Origin: Astragalus membranaceus
Taxonomy: Eukaryota > Streptophyta > Magnoliopsida > Fabales > Fabaceae
DNA: 64,000 nucleotides
NCBI GenBank assembly: GCA_039519185.1
Contig: CM076847.1
Span: 38,164,916 to 38,228,915, forward strand
Direction: 5' to 3'
Positions 53,314 to 63,858 of the stretch are shown here, one piece after another. A program made the translations under genes and the position numbers. The notes below the pieces were generated by a model. That model did not search any database and had not been told where the DNA came from. It saw only the letters and a list, made by a program, of their open reading frames with translations. Every line of letters begins with the position of its first letter. Within the stretch, counting starts at the first letter, position 1.

Positions 53314-56300
53314 TGTCGCACCCCGAAAAATCCTTGGAGGGATTTTTCTTCGCACAACGGGATTTTAGAGTCGCCACCAATATTTTTTAAAGGTAAAACA
53401 TCGGAAAAACCTTTTTTGGAAAGCAATGGTCTTTGGAACCATTAGATTTGGGTTCGGGGGTCTAATTACGTATGGGGAAGGTATTAGCACCCCATAACGT
53501 CCCTTCAAAGAAGGGTTACCTTAATTAAATATGTGATTTGCAAAGTTGATTCGGAAAAATGCTTTGTTTTTATTTCTTTTGTTGATGAATGACTTAATGA
53601 AAAATCTTTAGTTTTCGCGCTTGACGGAGAGTATCCGCTCCTACGTATCTCCCGGTGCGATGGAGAATTCAAAGCAACGTAGTTCTTGGTTGTCTAGAAA
53701 AAGGTTTTTGTTTTTTATCTTGTTTAATTGTGAAAATTGAGCTTTCATGATGATCAATTGAGCAAAGGCTCCAAGTGACCACCATTAGCACTCCATTGTT
53801 AATAATCATGCAAGCAAAGGCTTCGCAAGACTACTAACAAAGTTTTTGATTTAGTAAAAATCTTTAGGAAAATTAGGCATTCATGATGATCAATTGAGCA
53901 AAGGCTCCAAGTGATCGCCACTAGTACCTCATTGTTAATAATCATGCAAGCAAAGGCTTCACAAGACTACTAACAAAGTTTGATTTTGAAGAGTTTTCGC
54001 AATTGGATTGATTCTTGTTTAGGGAATGATTTTGATGCTTGAAAAGGCTTTTGATTGAAAGTGAACCTAGACTACACACATTCTGACACGATACATAGAT
54101 AGGCAAGGAATGAACCCAAGTTGAACATTTTGGCAAAAATGCATGAATCGGCAAGAAAATGAACCTAAGTTGCACATCTTATTGAAGATTCTAGGCAATG
54201 GGATGAACCTAACTAGGCATTTATGACACAATATGTGAATAGGCAAAGGCATTTCAAAGCGCAAGTGATATCAAACTTCTAATGAATCACTTGCAAAACC
54301 CTAAGGATTTCACATCAACATTAGACATAAGCACCCATGTGGTATCCTTTTGATGTCATCAATGTCTAATACATTTCTTCAATCAACCACATGGAAGGAA
54401 TAAATTAAAAGGGGCATTTGCCTCATGCAAGATCATAGGCAAGTCTTAAGACTAAATTGAGAAGTTTAGGCAATTAGGGTGTTGAGTCCCTTTAGGTAAT
54501 CTTTGACACTTGGGATATGCACAAGTGCATAGGTGTCAAATCCTCTTACCAAATCGTCAACACAAAACCAAAAATTGTTTCAAAACAATTACTTATTTGC
54601 AAGACCAAGAGCATTTCAAAATGATTTATAAGTTGTTTTTGGTAATCAAAGCAATTGGTAAGGAAAGGAAACCTAAATTTGCATTCTTGTTCACTAGGAG
54701 TCACAAAAGAAATTGAATCCTCTTAGGCAATCCTCAACACTTAAAGTGTGCATCAAAGCACAGGTGAGGGTCCTCTTGCCAATCATCAACATAGGACATG
54801 ATTTGCAAGCAAATTCATGAGAACAACAAGTTTTAAGCAAACAAACATCATAATCAATGTTCAATTCCAAGTAATTGCAAGATTAGACAACCAGCTCATC
54901 AAAAATCTCATAAACCCTAATTTCTTTCTAATATGCGAAATGAACATAGACCCTAAATCTCATTTTATTCATGGAAACACAAGATAATGCAAGAGAACAA
55001 CATAGATTAAACTTTTGGCAAGGATTCACATGATCAAGCAAAGAAATGCATAACAATCACACAAACCCTAATTTTCCTCTAATACGCGAAATGAAATAAG
55101 CTTCAAATCATCACTTTATTCATGAAAACAACAAGAAATGAGTGAAATAACAACAACACACAATTTATTCTAAAGGAGAGAAGCATTCCAAGCACCCAAA
55201 CTTCCCAAAGTGTTTGTCAAGATACTTGAAATACATCTCTCACTCAACAACAACAACTATGCTAACATTATGACATTAAAATGCAATGGGATGCCAAAAT
55301 GAAGTGATGATTTACATCTTTGATGCTAAAATTGGAAGATGATGCTAAGTTTTAAAGTATACCTCAACTCCAAGCTAGAATAAGGAAGGAAATGAGATGA
55401 ATGAATGCAAAACCCCTTTAGTGTAGGAAAGGTGTTTTAATGGATGATTGAGTGAGGAAATTGAAAAAGATGAGGTGAGGGAGGGGAGGAGATTTCGCCC
55501 AAGGAGAGGAGAGGAGGAGGTTTTTGTGCAAAAAATGAACTTGTTTTCTTGTATTTTGGGAGAGTAGGCTTATATATGGTCTTGGGTGAAATTAGGGTTA
55601 AGGGTAGAATAGGAATGGGATGTTCTATTTTAAGAAAGTTTGCAATTTCTTATGAAGGAGTGAGTGTCAGAGGATGGTGTCATTTACAAAAAAGGGTATG
55701 AGTCTACATGAGAGTGTGTGGGAATTAGGGATGTGTATGAAATGGGTAGGATTAAGGATAGTACAAGAATATTCTTAAGGAATAATTGTACAATAGAAGA
55801 GTGTGGAAGAAATTGGGGAGAGAGAGAGAGAGAGGGAGAATTCGGCCATGACACAAAAATGGGGAGGGAAAATTGCCTCTCCTTTTTGGTCTTTTGTCTT
55901 ATTGAGGACACATTGTACTTTCTATTTGAATTTTGAATTTTTGGGCATGCAAATGATAGTGCAACTATTGAAAATGTGTCACATATTTTTGGGCACCATA
56001 AAAATATCCCTCTGATTATTCATGACAATAAAAGTTGGCATTTAATAATCGGGGAATATTTAATGGTCCTTTTTCAGCTTTCTTGTGCAATAAAAATGGG
56101 AAAAATGCCTTTTAATTATTTTGAACTAGGATTTTCTTCCAAAAAATTATACGAAAATTATCCTTGATAGAATAAATTGTATTTTTCATCCTTGACTTGG
56201 TTTAGTTAAAAAATAATTAACTTGCTCTCATTTGAATGCCCACAGATATTGAAACATGCACTATTTTATTCCCTAAAATTCTCAAAAATTAATAAAAATG

Positions 56301-56572
56301 TTTTTTTTTCTTTTGGGTGCCAAAAATTAATAACGATCAGTAAATGGTCTTTTTGAAGATTAAAATGCACGCCAAATGGCAAGGGCAAAAGGGAAGCTCA
56401 CGCAGTTACGACTGGCGCGTGCGCGTAATTCAAATAAAAATGCGAGATAGGGGACAAATACACATAAATGCAAAAGTCCATTAACCTACACAAATTATGA
56501 ATTACCCTTATTGTTTCCATTTTTGTTTGAAAAAAAGGTTTTGACTTGGGCGGACAAAATTAGGGTATAACA
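53314..56572 (-). mobile_element. LTR of the third Ogre-type element (3259 bp)
   Basis: Plus-strand ends TGTCGCACCCCG and AATTAGGGTATAACA. The first ~700 bp match the inner Ogre LTR closely (same GATCCGCTCC-type and TGAGCAAAGGCTCCAAG blocks). After GATTCTTGTTTAGGGAA at about 54027 the sequence is unrelated until near the far end. A minus-strand TATA (TATATAAG) is at 55569-55576. A degenerate repeat with GAACCTAA and AATAGGCA lies at 54060-54250. Confidence 0.88.
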
Positions 56573-56993
56573 GCTGCCCCTCTGTTTCTTCTTTTTTCTC
56601 TTTTCTCCTTTTTCTTTTCTCTTTTTTTCTTTTTTTTCTTTTGAATCAACACTTGGAGTGTTGATGGGAAACAATAAACGAAATGGTTAACAACATGCAT
56701 GCTAACTGCGAAAGGCAAGGAAAGCGCTAAATGAAGAAAGCGGTAAAATGCCAGGCTGCCTAAAACCTGTAAACGAACCCTCGCGAATCCGAGTTTACAC
56801 GTGGCTTTGAGGAGCACGCATCTTGAGAATCTCTGCTCATTCGAGCGACCGGGGGGATCGTTATCAGCTCCGGAACTGATATACTAATCAATGCACGACG
56901 TCCACTGTATCTTAGGCTGATACAACTATTCCGTCGAACCTCACATGGGGCTGCGGTCCATCGCGTTTCTCTTACACGATGTGAGACCATAAA
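56573..56993 (-). other. 3' untranslated region of the third Ogre-type element
   Basis: Homologous to the region left of 28030 in the inner copy; pyrimidine-rich on the plus strand at 56580-56645. Cut after GTGAGACCATAAA by the next insertion. Confidence 0.8.
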
Positions 56994-58673
56994 TGTAACA
57001 CCCCTTTTCTACCCGTTAATTTATTAGTGTAAAAATCAGAGTTTCAAATTTTAGTTACATCACAAGGGATGTCACACTTACTTCGTTAAACATCACACAC
57101 CAAATTACTCGCTTTTCGAAAACAGCCTTATAATACTTTCAAAACGTCATTGTCATTTAAAATACAACTTCACAGCGGAAAATCCAACAAGTTTAATCAT
57201 AATAGGCATTGCAACCAGGCAAGGCTTACAATACTAAAATCCAACAACAACAACAATCATAAGTGACTTAAACAACGTCATTCCCCCTAGTGTTACATAA
57301 TCAGAGCAGACGACCCGACTCAGCTAGTGAAGATACCTAAGCCTTCACTCGAGATCACCTGCACGTTACCGCATAGGGGTAACATTCAAACAGAAGGGGT
57401 GAGTTCATCTAACAATATAATAAAGCTTATGATGAGCACTATGCTAGAGTTATGACACTATATCAACCACATCACAAACATCAAGTCAGTCATCAATATT
57501 AATCACCACAACAAATCATCGCAATGCCAGCTATATAAACCACATCACAAACATCAATTCAATCACTACAAAAACTCATCACAATGTCATGTAAGTATAT
57601 GAAGTGCAACCCACTCGCGGGCATATGCATGAGGTACCTTTCACAAACGTCGCTTAGCCTTTTGGGCCTCATTGTCACTTAGCCTTTTGGGCCTCAAACG
57701 TCACTGGGTTTATGCACATGGGATGCATGAGACACTATGACATGCACCACGCACAAACACACACAAACACGGTCAACTATGTGACCCGTCACTTACCAGT
57801 TTGCCTACTAAGAGGCACAGCACCTGTCAATTCATGATCACACATAACAACGTCACTTAGCCCTTTAGGCCTCATCGTCACTTATTTTAATTCATAATTA
57901 CACATAACAACGTCGCTTAGCCTTTTGGGCCTCATCGTCGCTTATATTCATCGTCGCTTATTATTCGTCGTCGCTATTAGCCGTTATGGCATCATCATCA
58001 TTTAGAATCATCATCATCAATGTAACATCCATCGTCAATCACAAGCATAGCCACTAAGGGCATTACCGTCATTTACACATCATTATCATTAAAGTTGGTC
58101 TCTAAGGGCAGAAACGTTATTTAGAACATCATCATTGACACCAAAAAGGTTTTAGTCACCGAAAACAGTTTTGCAACGCAACAACAACGACCATCGGGGC
58201 AGCCACTTGGGCGCCCAGAACCATCAGAAAATAATAAGTTTTCGCTTTTAAAATAGGACAAACAGATAGACAACGAGATGGGCTTCACAACACTTTTTGA
58301 AACGTTTAAAACGGACACCCGAGTCAAAAGTTATAGCGAAAACAGTTTTTATTAAAAATCGGGAACGTCCTGAAAATGGCGCCCAGCGCTCGCAACACGC
58401 AACACACACACGCACGCACAGCGCCATTGGCGCCCAGCGCCTGGTGCCCAGCAAGCACAATTCAGCAACACGAACTTTGGCTCATGCGCCCAGCACAAGG
58501 GCGCCCATTCCTGCAATGGAAAATTCAACCAAAAACGCAACAACTTGGCACGGGGCGCCCAATCACGAGGACGCCTAATTCCGTGGCCAAAATTCCTGCA
58601 ACAACAATGCTTGGCACAGGGCGCCCCACTCAAGGGCGCCTAATTCTGCACCTAGACAACAAAATCCAGCAAC
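56994..58673 (+). mobile_element. Tekay-like chromovirus LTR, left part, interrupted by the Sirevirus
   Basis: Starts TGTAACACCCCTTTTCTACC inside the Ogre 3' region. Related along its length to the solo LTR at 15940: same opening, a block of CGTCACTTAGCC(T)TTTGGGCCTC repeats at about 57640-57960, and a GGCGCC-rich array. The end (a GGTGTTACA terminus) is not reached because the copia element begins at 58674. Confidence 0.8.
58378..58645. repeat. GGCGCC-rich array in the interrupted Tekay-like LTR
   Basis: Repeated TGGCGCCCAGCG, GGGCGCCCA and GGGCGCCTAATTC units with CAACAC-type spacers; equivalent in position to 17104-17580. Confidence 0.75.
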
Positions 58674-59250
58674 TGTTAGACTATAGTATAACCTTAGAGG
58701 GGGGGGGGGTGAATAAGGTTATATGTAAATCTTGGATTCTTTTCAAAATAAATGATAAGTTTGTTTTAAATCAGATGCGGAAACTTAGATTTAAACTTTA
58801 TATGGTGCAAGCAGGCAGATTTAGGAACAAAGAGATATTATACTATTTTCAATATACACAATAAGATTATTTATAAGAAGTGTAGTGATATTGAATATAG
58901 TAGAAAGTAGTTAAATTGCAGTGATATGGAAGATAATAGATAAGCACAAGATCGGAGTAGTTTAGTTGTAGACAGATGAAAGGTATGATAAACAGATCTA
59001 AATAACATTCAATATAGCAATAAACAAGGGTATAGATAATAAAGCAAAGTAAAGAGATAGGGATAGAGATACACCAGGAATTTAGCGAGGTTCGGGATAA
59101 AAGCCCTACGTCCTCGGCCTCAGGCTTCGCAACCCTTGGACTTGATGGTAACCACTATATTGAAGAATTCTTTACAAACAGGCAACTTCAAGATAGCAAA
59201 TCTCAATTCCCCCGAACTGAGAACCCGAGCACCTAGCTAAGGATTTCAAC

Positions 59251-59418
59251 ACCGCTTCAATCCCCTGATTGAACGACCCAAGAACACCTCCCAGGATTTC
59301 AAAATAACCGCTTCAATCTCCTGATTGAACGACCCAAGAACACCTCCCAGGATTTCAAAATAACCGCTTCAATCTCCTGATTGAACGACCCAAGAACACC
59401 TCCCAGGATTTCAAAATA
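59251..59418 (-). repeat. 56-bp tandem repeat, three copies
   Basis: Units begin ACCGCTTCAATC at 59251, 59307 and 59363 (plus-strand reading), period exactly 56 bp, nearly identical. They contain CTGATTGAACGACCCAAGAA and CTCCCAGGATTTC. They lie downstream of the LTR TATA box, in R/U5. Confidence 0.93.
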
Positions 59419-59637
59419 ACCACTTAGAAAACGAATACAATATGAGATCTACGAACCAATCACTTCAGCAGTATAGTAACAATATAGTAGAGTGAGAGAT
59501 GATTGGTTTTTGAAAATGAAGAACTTTGAAATATAGATCTGAAAATGAAAGCTCTTATTTTTTTCTCTTTGCTTTTTGATCTGAAAGTACGTAGCAGAGA
59601 AGTGGAAAGTGGTGTCTGGATTTGTGAATCCAAGCTT

Positions 59638-59648
59638 CCTATTTATAG
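59638..59648 (-). promoter_or_regulatory. TATA box of the Sirevirus LTR
   Basis: Minus-strand CTATAAATAGG, about 45 bp downstream (in the transcription direction) of the last ATCGAT motif of the array. Confidence 0.75.
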
Positions 59649-59693
59649 GGAATGTAAAAAATTGACCGTTGAAATAAAAACCACAATGTTGAA

Positions 59694-60151
59694 ATCGATT
59701 ATGTGCTTTGATGCACTAGATGGCATAATCGATTGTTTGCTCTAAGTACAAGGAAAGGTATAATCGATTCCTTGCTTGTGTCAATCGATTTTGTGCTTCA
59801 AGGAAGCATGTAATCGATTGTATTTCTTTCAAAAGGGAGCCAAGAATCGATTATGATCTTTTAAATAAGGAAGGCAATGTGTATGAAATCGATTTCATGC
59901 TTAAGGCATTGTATATTAAAATCGATTTCATGCTTGAGAAAGAGAAGTTGGAAATCGATTCATTGCTCTAAATACATAAGGAGAAATCGATTTCATGCTT
60001 TGAAACATTGTGAGTCAAAATCGATTTCATGCTTTGCTCATTGTGTATTGAAGTCGATTCATTGCTTCAACAATAGTTTATCAAATCGATTTCAAGCCTT
60101 ATGAGAATTAGGAAATCGATTTCAAGCTGCATAATAACTTAGGAATTCGAT
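59694..60151 (-). repeat. ATCGAT motif array with about 32-bp spacing in the Sirevirus U3
   Basis: ATCGAT starts at 59694, 59728, 59765, 59786, 59815, 59846, 59888, 59921, 59954, 59986, 60020, 60085 and 60115, with GTCGAT at 60053 and TTCGAT at 60146. From 59888 to 60146 the spacing is 30-34 bp. Flanks often read AAATCGATTTCATGCTT. Placed directly upstream of the TATA box, it looks like a promoter array. Confidence 0.88.
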
Positions 60152-60532
60152 TTCAAGCTTTTCACAAAAATTGTTTTTAGATTTAGGTGCCACCTTATGC
60201 ATGCATGCAATTTTGTAAAATATTTTTCAAAGGCTTTTAACACAACAATTTTATTTTTAAAAACATTTTTAAAACATCATCTCTCTTCTACTAAATGTCA
60301 TAAAGCTGAAGGGATAGGATCTTACATTTGAGTCCTATCAAAAACAGATAAACAATTAGGTCTTCAACTTCATTGTTGCTTCTTCTGCAAGCCATTGCAC
60401 TTTAGTCCCTGCTCTTTGATTTAATCACTGTACCTTCATTTTTTTCTGTACTTTCATTCAACTGCAACCATTTGTAAACAAGATGTAATTTGTTATCATT
60501 CAAAACAAAGTGTGTTTGTCCTTGGTTCAACA

Positions 60533-60755
60533 AACTCCCCCTTTTTGATGATAACAAATTACTTTATGCATAGGGTTTGGTAATAATGAAAATTCTTTTT
60601 GAAAAGGCTCCCCCTAAGCATAATCTTATATATATTTTCGCTCCCCCTAAGCATAATCATATATTTTCTCCCCATATAGTAGTAACCTGCATATTTTCTC
60701 CCCCTTTGTTTTCATCAAAAAGGAGGGGGGGGTGAAAAAACAAATAGAAAACATT
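60533..60755 (-). other. Multiple polypurine tracts of the Sirevirus element
   Basis: On the minus strand, after the pol stop, GGGGGAG-type tracts occur near 60708, 60650 and 60615 and, adjoining the LTR, near 60540, plus a GGGGAG near 60672. Two tracts are preceded by TTTTTGATGAAAACAAA and TTTGTTATCATCAAAAA, which are near reverse complements of each other. Multiple tracts ahead of the LTR are known for Sireviruses. Confidence 0.82.
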
Positions 60756-63220
60756 TTATAAACTAGCATAATCAAGCATCCCTAGCTCTCTACGGATTTT
60801 ACAAAATTGAGCTTCGGCTAGGGGTTTAGTGAAGATATCCACTAGTTGGTCATTAGTGCCTACAAATTTCAATGCAATGCTCCCCCTAGACACATGATCT
60901 CTAATAAAATGATGTCTTATGTCTATAGGCTTAGTTCTAGAGTGATGTATAGGGTTCTTAGCAATATTAATAGCACTTGTATTATCACATAAAACAGGCA
61001 CATTTTCGAAAATTAGACCAAAGTCTTCCAAAGTTTGTTTCATCCACAGAACTTGTGCAACGCAGTTTCCAACCGCCACATATTCAGCTTCAGCGGTGGA
61101 CAAAGCAACACTGTTCTGTTTCTTACTAGACCAGGAGGTCAAACAAGGACCAAGAAAATGACAAGTTCCACTAGTACTTTTTCTATCAAGAGTGCAACCT
61201 GCAAAATCAGCATCAGAAAAACCAACTAAATCAAACGTACTCGATTTCGGGTACCACAAACCAAAGTCTATGGTCCCTTTAACATACCTAAGAATTCGTT
61301 TTACAGCTTTTAAATGTGATTCTTTTGGGCATGCTTGAAATCGAGCACACAGGCATACAGCAAACATAATATCAGGTCGAGATGCAGTTAAGTATAAGAG
61401 ACTACCTATCATACCTCGATACATAGTTTCATTTACCGGTTTACCTTGCTCATCCTTATCTAGTTTAGTTGCTGTTGCCATAGGAGTGCTGATTTCTTTT
61501 GCGTCATTCATGTTATATTTCTTCAGCAATTCCTTTGAGAACTTTGTTTGGGATATGAAGATTCCTTCATTTAATTGTTTCACTTGAAGTCCCAAGAAAA
61601 AGTTAAGTTCTCCCATCATACTCATTTCAAATTCACTAGTCATCATCTCAGAAAATTCCTTGCACAAATCATCATTAGTAGATCCAAAGACAATATCATC
61701 AACATAGATTTGAACTACTATGATATGTTTGCCCTTGGTTTTAAGGAATAAGGTAGAATCAATCTTACCCTTTTGGAAACCATTGTCAGTTAAATGTTTG
61801 CTTAGTCTCTCATACCAAGCTCTAGGGGCTTGCTTTAATCCATAAAGAGCTTTGTCAAGTTTGAAAACATGATCAGGATTTTTAAAATCTTCAAAACCAG
61901 GGGGTTGTTTTACATATACTTCTTCTTCTAAAAAACCATTTAGGAAGGCACTTTTGACATCCATTTGGTGTAGTTTGAAATCCATGTAAGAGGCAAATTC
62001 CAATATTATCCGAATGGACTCCAACCTGGCCACAGGAGCAAAAGTTTCTTCAAAATCCACCCCTTCGATTTGGTTAAAACCTTGAACAACTAAACGACTT
62101 TTGTTTAATAAAATTGTGCCATTTTCGTCAAGTTTGTTGCGAAAAACCCATTTAGTACCTATGATGGTTCGATCGACCGGTTTTTCGATTAAATGCCAAA
62201 CTTTGTTCCGTTCAAATTGTTCAAGTTCTTTTTGCATTGACAAAACCCATTCTGGATCATTTAAAGCTTCCTTGATATTATTTGGAACTATTTGAGAGAC
62301 AAAAGCACTATGAAAGCATAAAAGATTAAGAGAAGAACGAGTTTTTACTCCCTTTGATGGACTACCAATAATTTGCTCCAGGGGATGATCTCGAACTGAT
62401 TTCCATGTCTTGGGCAGATCATCGTGTGTTCTTCCATGGATATGGTCGTCGATGTCTTGGGGCTCTCGTTCCATTTCAACTTCATTTTGAGGTTCAACTT
62501 CCACCTCTGCTTCTCCTACACTTTCATTGTTAGTTTCAGGTGATCTATTTTCGATCACTTCTATCACTTCATCCTCATCATCAGCTTTCTTGACAAACGG
62601 GTTAGTTTCATCAAAAGAAACATGAATAGATTCTTGCATAGTTTTATCAATTTTATTGTAAACGATATAAGCTCTACTATGACTAGAATAACCCATAAAA
62701 ATACCTTCAGATGATTTAGCATCAAACTTACCCAACTTGTCCTTGTTATTAAGGATGAAGCACTTACTTCCAAACACCTTGAAATATGAAATATTTGGAG
62801 CTCTACCATTCCACAGATCGTATGGCGTTTTGTTGAGAGATGGCCTTAAGTATACTCGATTTAGTACGTGACAAGCTGTATCCACTGCATGACCCCAGAA
62901 GTATTTGGGAAGGTTGTGCTCATTCAGCATTGTCCTGCTCATCTCCTGTATAGTTCTGTTCTTTCTTTCTACCACACCATTTTGTTGAGGAGTTCTTGGA
63001 GCTGAAAAGTTATGATGAATGCCATACTTTTCACACCAAGTCTTGAATGATGAATTTTCGTACTCTCCTCCATGATCGCTTCTAATTTCTTTGATGGCTA
63101 AGTTTTTCTCATTTTGTAGCTTTCTGCACAACTTAGCAAACTCGTTAAAAGCATCACTTTTATTTGCAAGTAGGATAACCCGAGTATATCTAGAATAATC
63201 ATCAACAATAACAAAGACAT
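60756..63220 (-). CDS. Sirevirus pol: integrase, RT and RNase H
   Basis: Long open frame (791 residues from an internal Met at 63131; the frame is open further to about 63220). The integrase core shows the second Asp in RSDHGGEYEN (residue 19) and Glu in QQNGVVERKNR (residue 55), 35 residues between them. GKFDAKSSEGIFMGYSS is the usual integrase C-terminal block. RT has KWVFRNKLDENG, VDFEETFAPVARLESIR, MDVKSAFLNGFLEEEVYV, LYGLKQAPRAWYE and the catalytic QIYVDDIVFGST. RNase H has GFSDADFAGC, STAEAEYVA, LCDNTSAINIAKNP and ends DIFTKPLAEAQF. The first catalytic Asp (VDDYSRYTR) is also in this frame before the internal Met. No stop within; it looks well preserved. Confidence 0.9.
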
Positions 63221-63858
63221 ATATACTTAGACCCTCCTAGACTTACGACATCAATTTCACCAAACAAATCAAGATGTAGCAGTTCAAGCACATTTTTGGT
63301 GGAAATAACAGGTTTTGATTTAAAAGAGGTTTTGTGCAGTTTACCAAGTTGACATGCATCACAAAATTGGCCTTTTTCATATTTCAATTTAGGTAGACCT
63401 CTAACATGCTCATTCTTACTTAACTTAGATAGATGTTCTATACTAGCATGTCCTAAGCGTCTATGCCACAAATCCACATCATCAATCAAGGTAGGCATAC
63501 ATACTATATCATCACTTACATTATCAAAATCAACATAGTATACATTGTTTTCTCGAAAGCCAGTAATGTAGAGTTTAGAAGTCATATGGGTGATAACACA
63601 TTTATCAACAGAAAAGTGCACATCAAAATCATTATCGCATAATTGGCTAACACTTAGTAAGTTAAATTTAACACCATCAACTAATAAAGCATCTTTAATT
63701 TTAATTGTGTTTTCCTTACCCACACAACCTTTACCTATTACTTGAGCAGATTCATTGTTGGCAAACTTTACAGATCCACTAGCTTTGTTGCTCAATTTCA
63801 GAAATAGTGAGGCATCACCAGTCATATGCCTTGAGCATCCACTATCAACCATCCACAC
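63202..63858 (-). pseudogene. Sirevirus protease and GAG-pre-integrase region
   Basis: Starts with WMVDSGCSRHMTGDASLFL, where VDSGCS is the aspartic protease active site, then VKFNLLSVSQLCDN and the GAG-pre-integrase zinc-binding region (LWHRRLGHASIEHLSKLSK ... CDACQLGKLHKTSFK). The frame ends falsely at 63202 because two extra bases in an AT run near 63218-63225 shift it away from the integrase frame. Upstream, stops near 63885 and 63897 separate it from gag-like sequence. Confidence 0.85.

Larger units (their letters stand above)
53314..56993 (-). mobile_element. Third Ogre-type element, 3' end only, minus strand
   Basis: A full-length-looking LTR (53314-56572) is followed on the right by polypurine-like AGAGGGGCAGC and about 420 bp of the Ogre 3' untranslated region, homologous to 27531-28030. 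It is then interrupted by the Tekay-like LTR at 56994. The remainder of the element presumably lies beyond the nested insertions and outside the window. A possible left TSD is ATTAC (53309-53313). Confidence 0.85.
58674..60532 (-). mobile_element. 3' LTR of the Sirevirus element (1859 bp)
   Basis: On the minus strand it opens TGTTGAACCAAGG after AAAAAGGGGGAGTT and ends CTATAGTCTAACA (TGTT...AACA). A TATA box (CTATAAATAGG) is at 59638-59648 on the minus strand, with an ATCGAT array upstream and three 56-bp repeats downstream. Confidence 0.85.

Noticed and set aside
55800..55840. AGAG-rich tract as a polypurine tract
   Set aside because: It lies within the LTR of the third Ogre element and on the wrong strand; the true tract is next to 56572.
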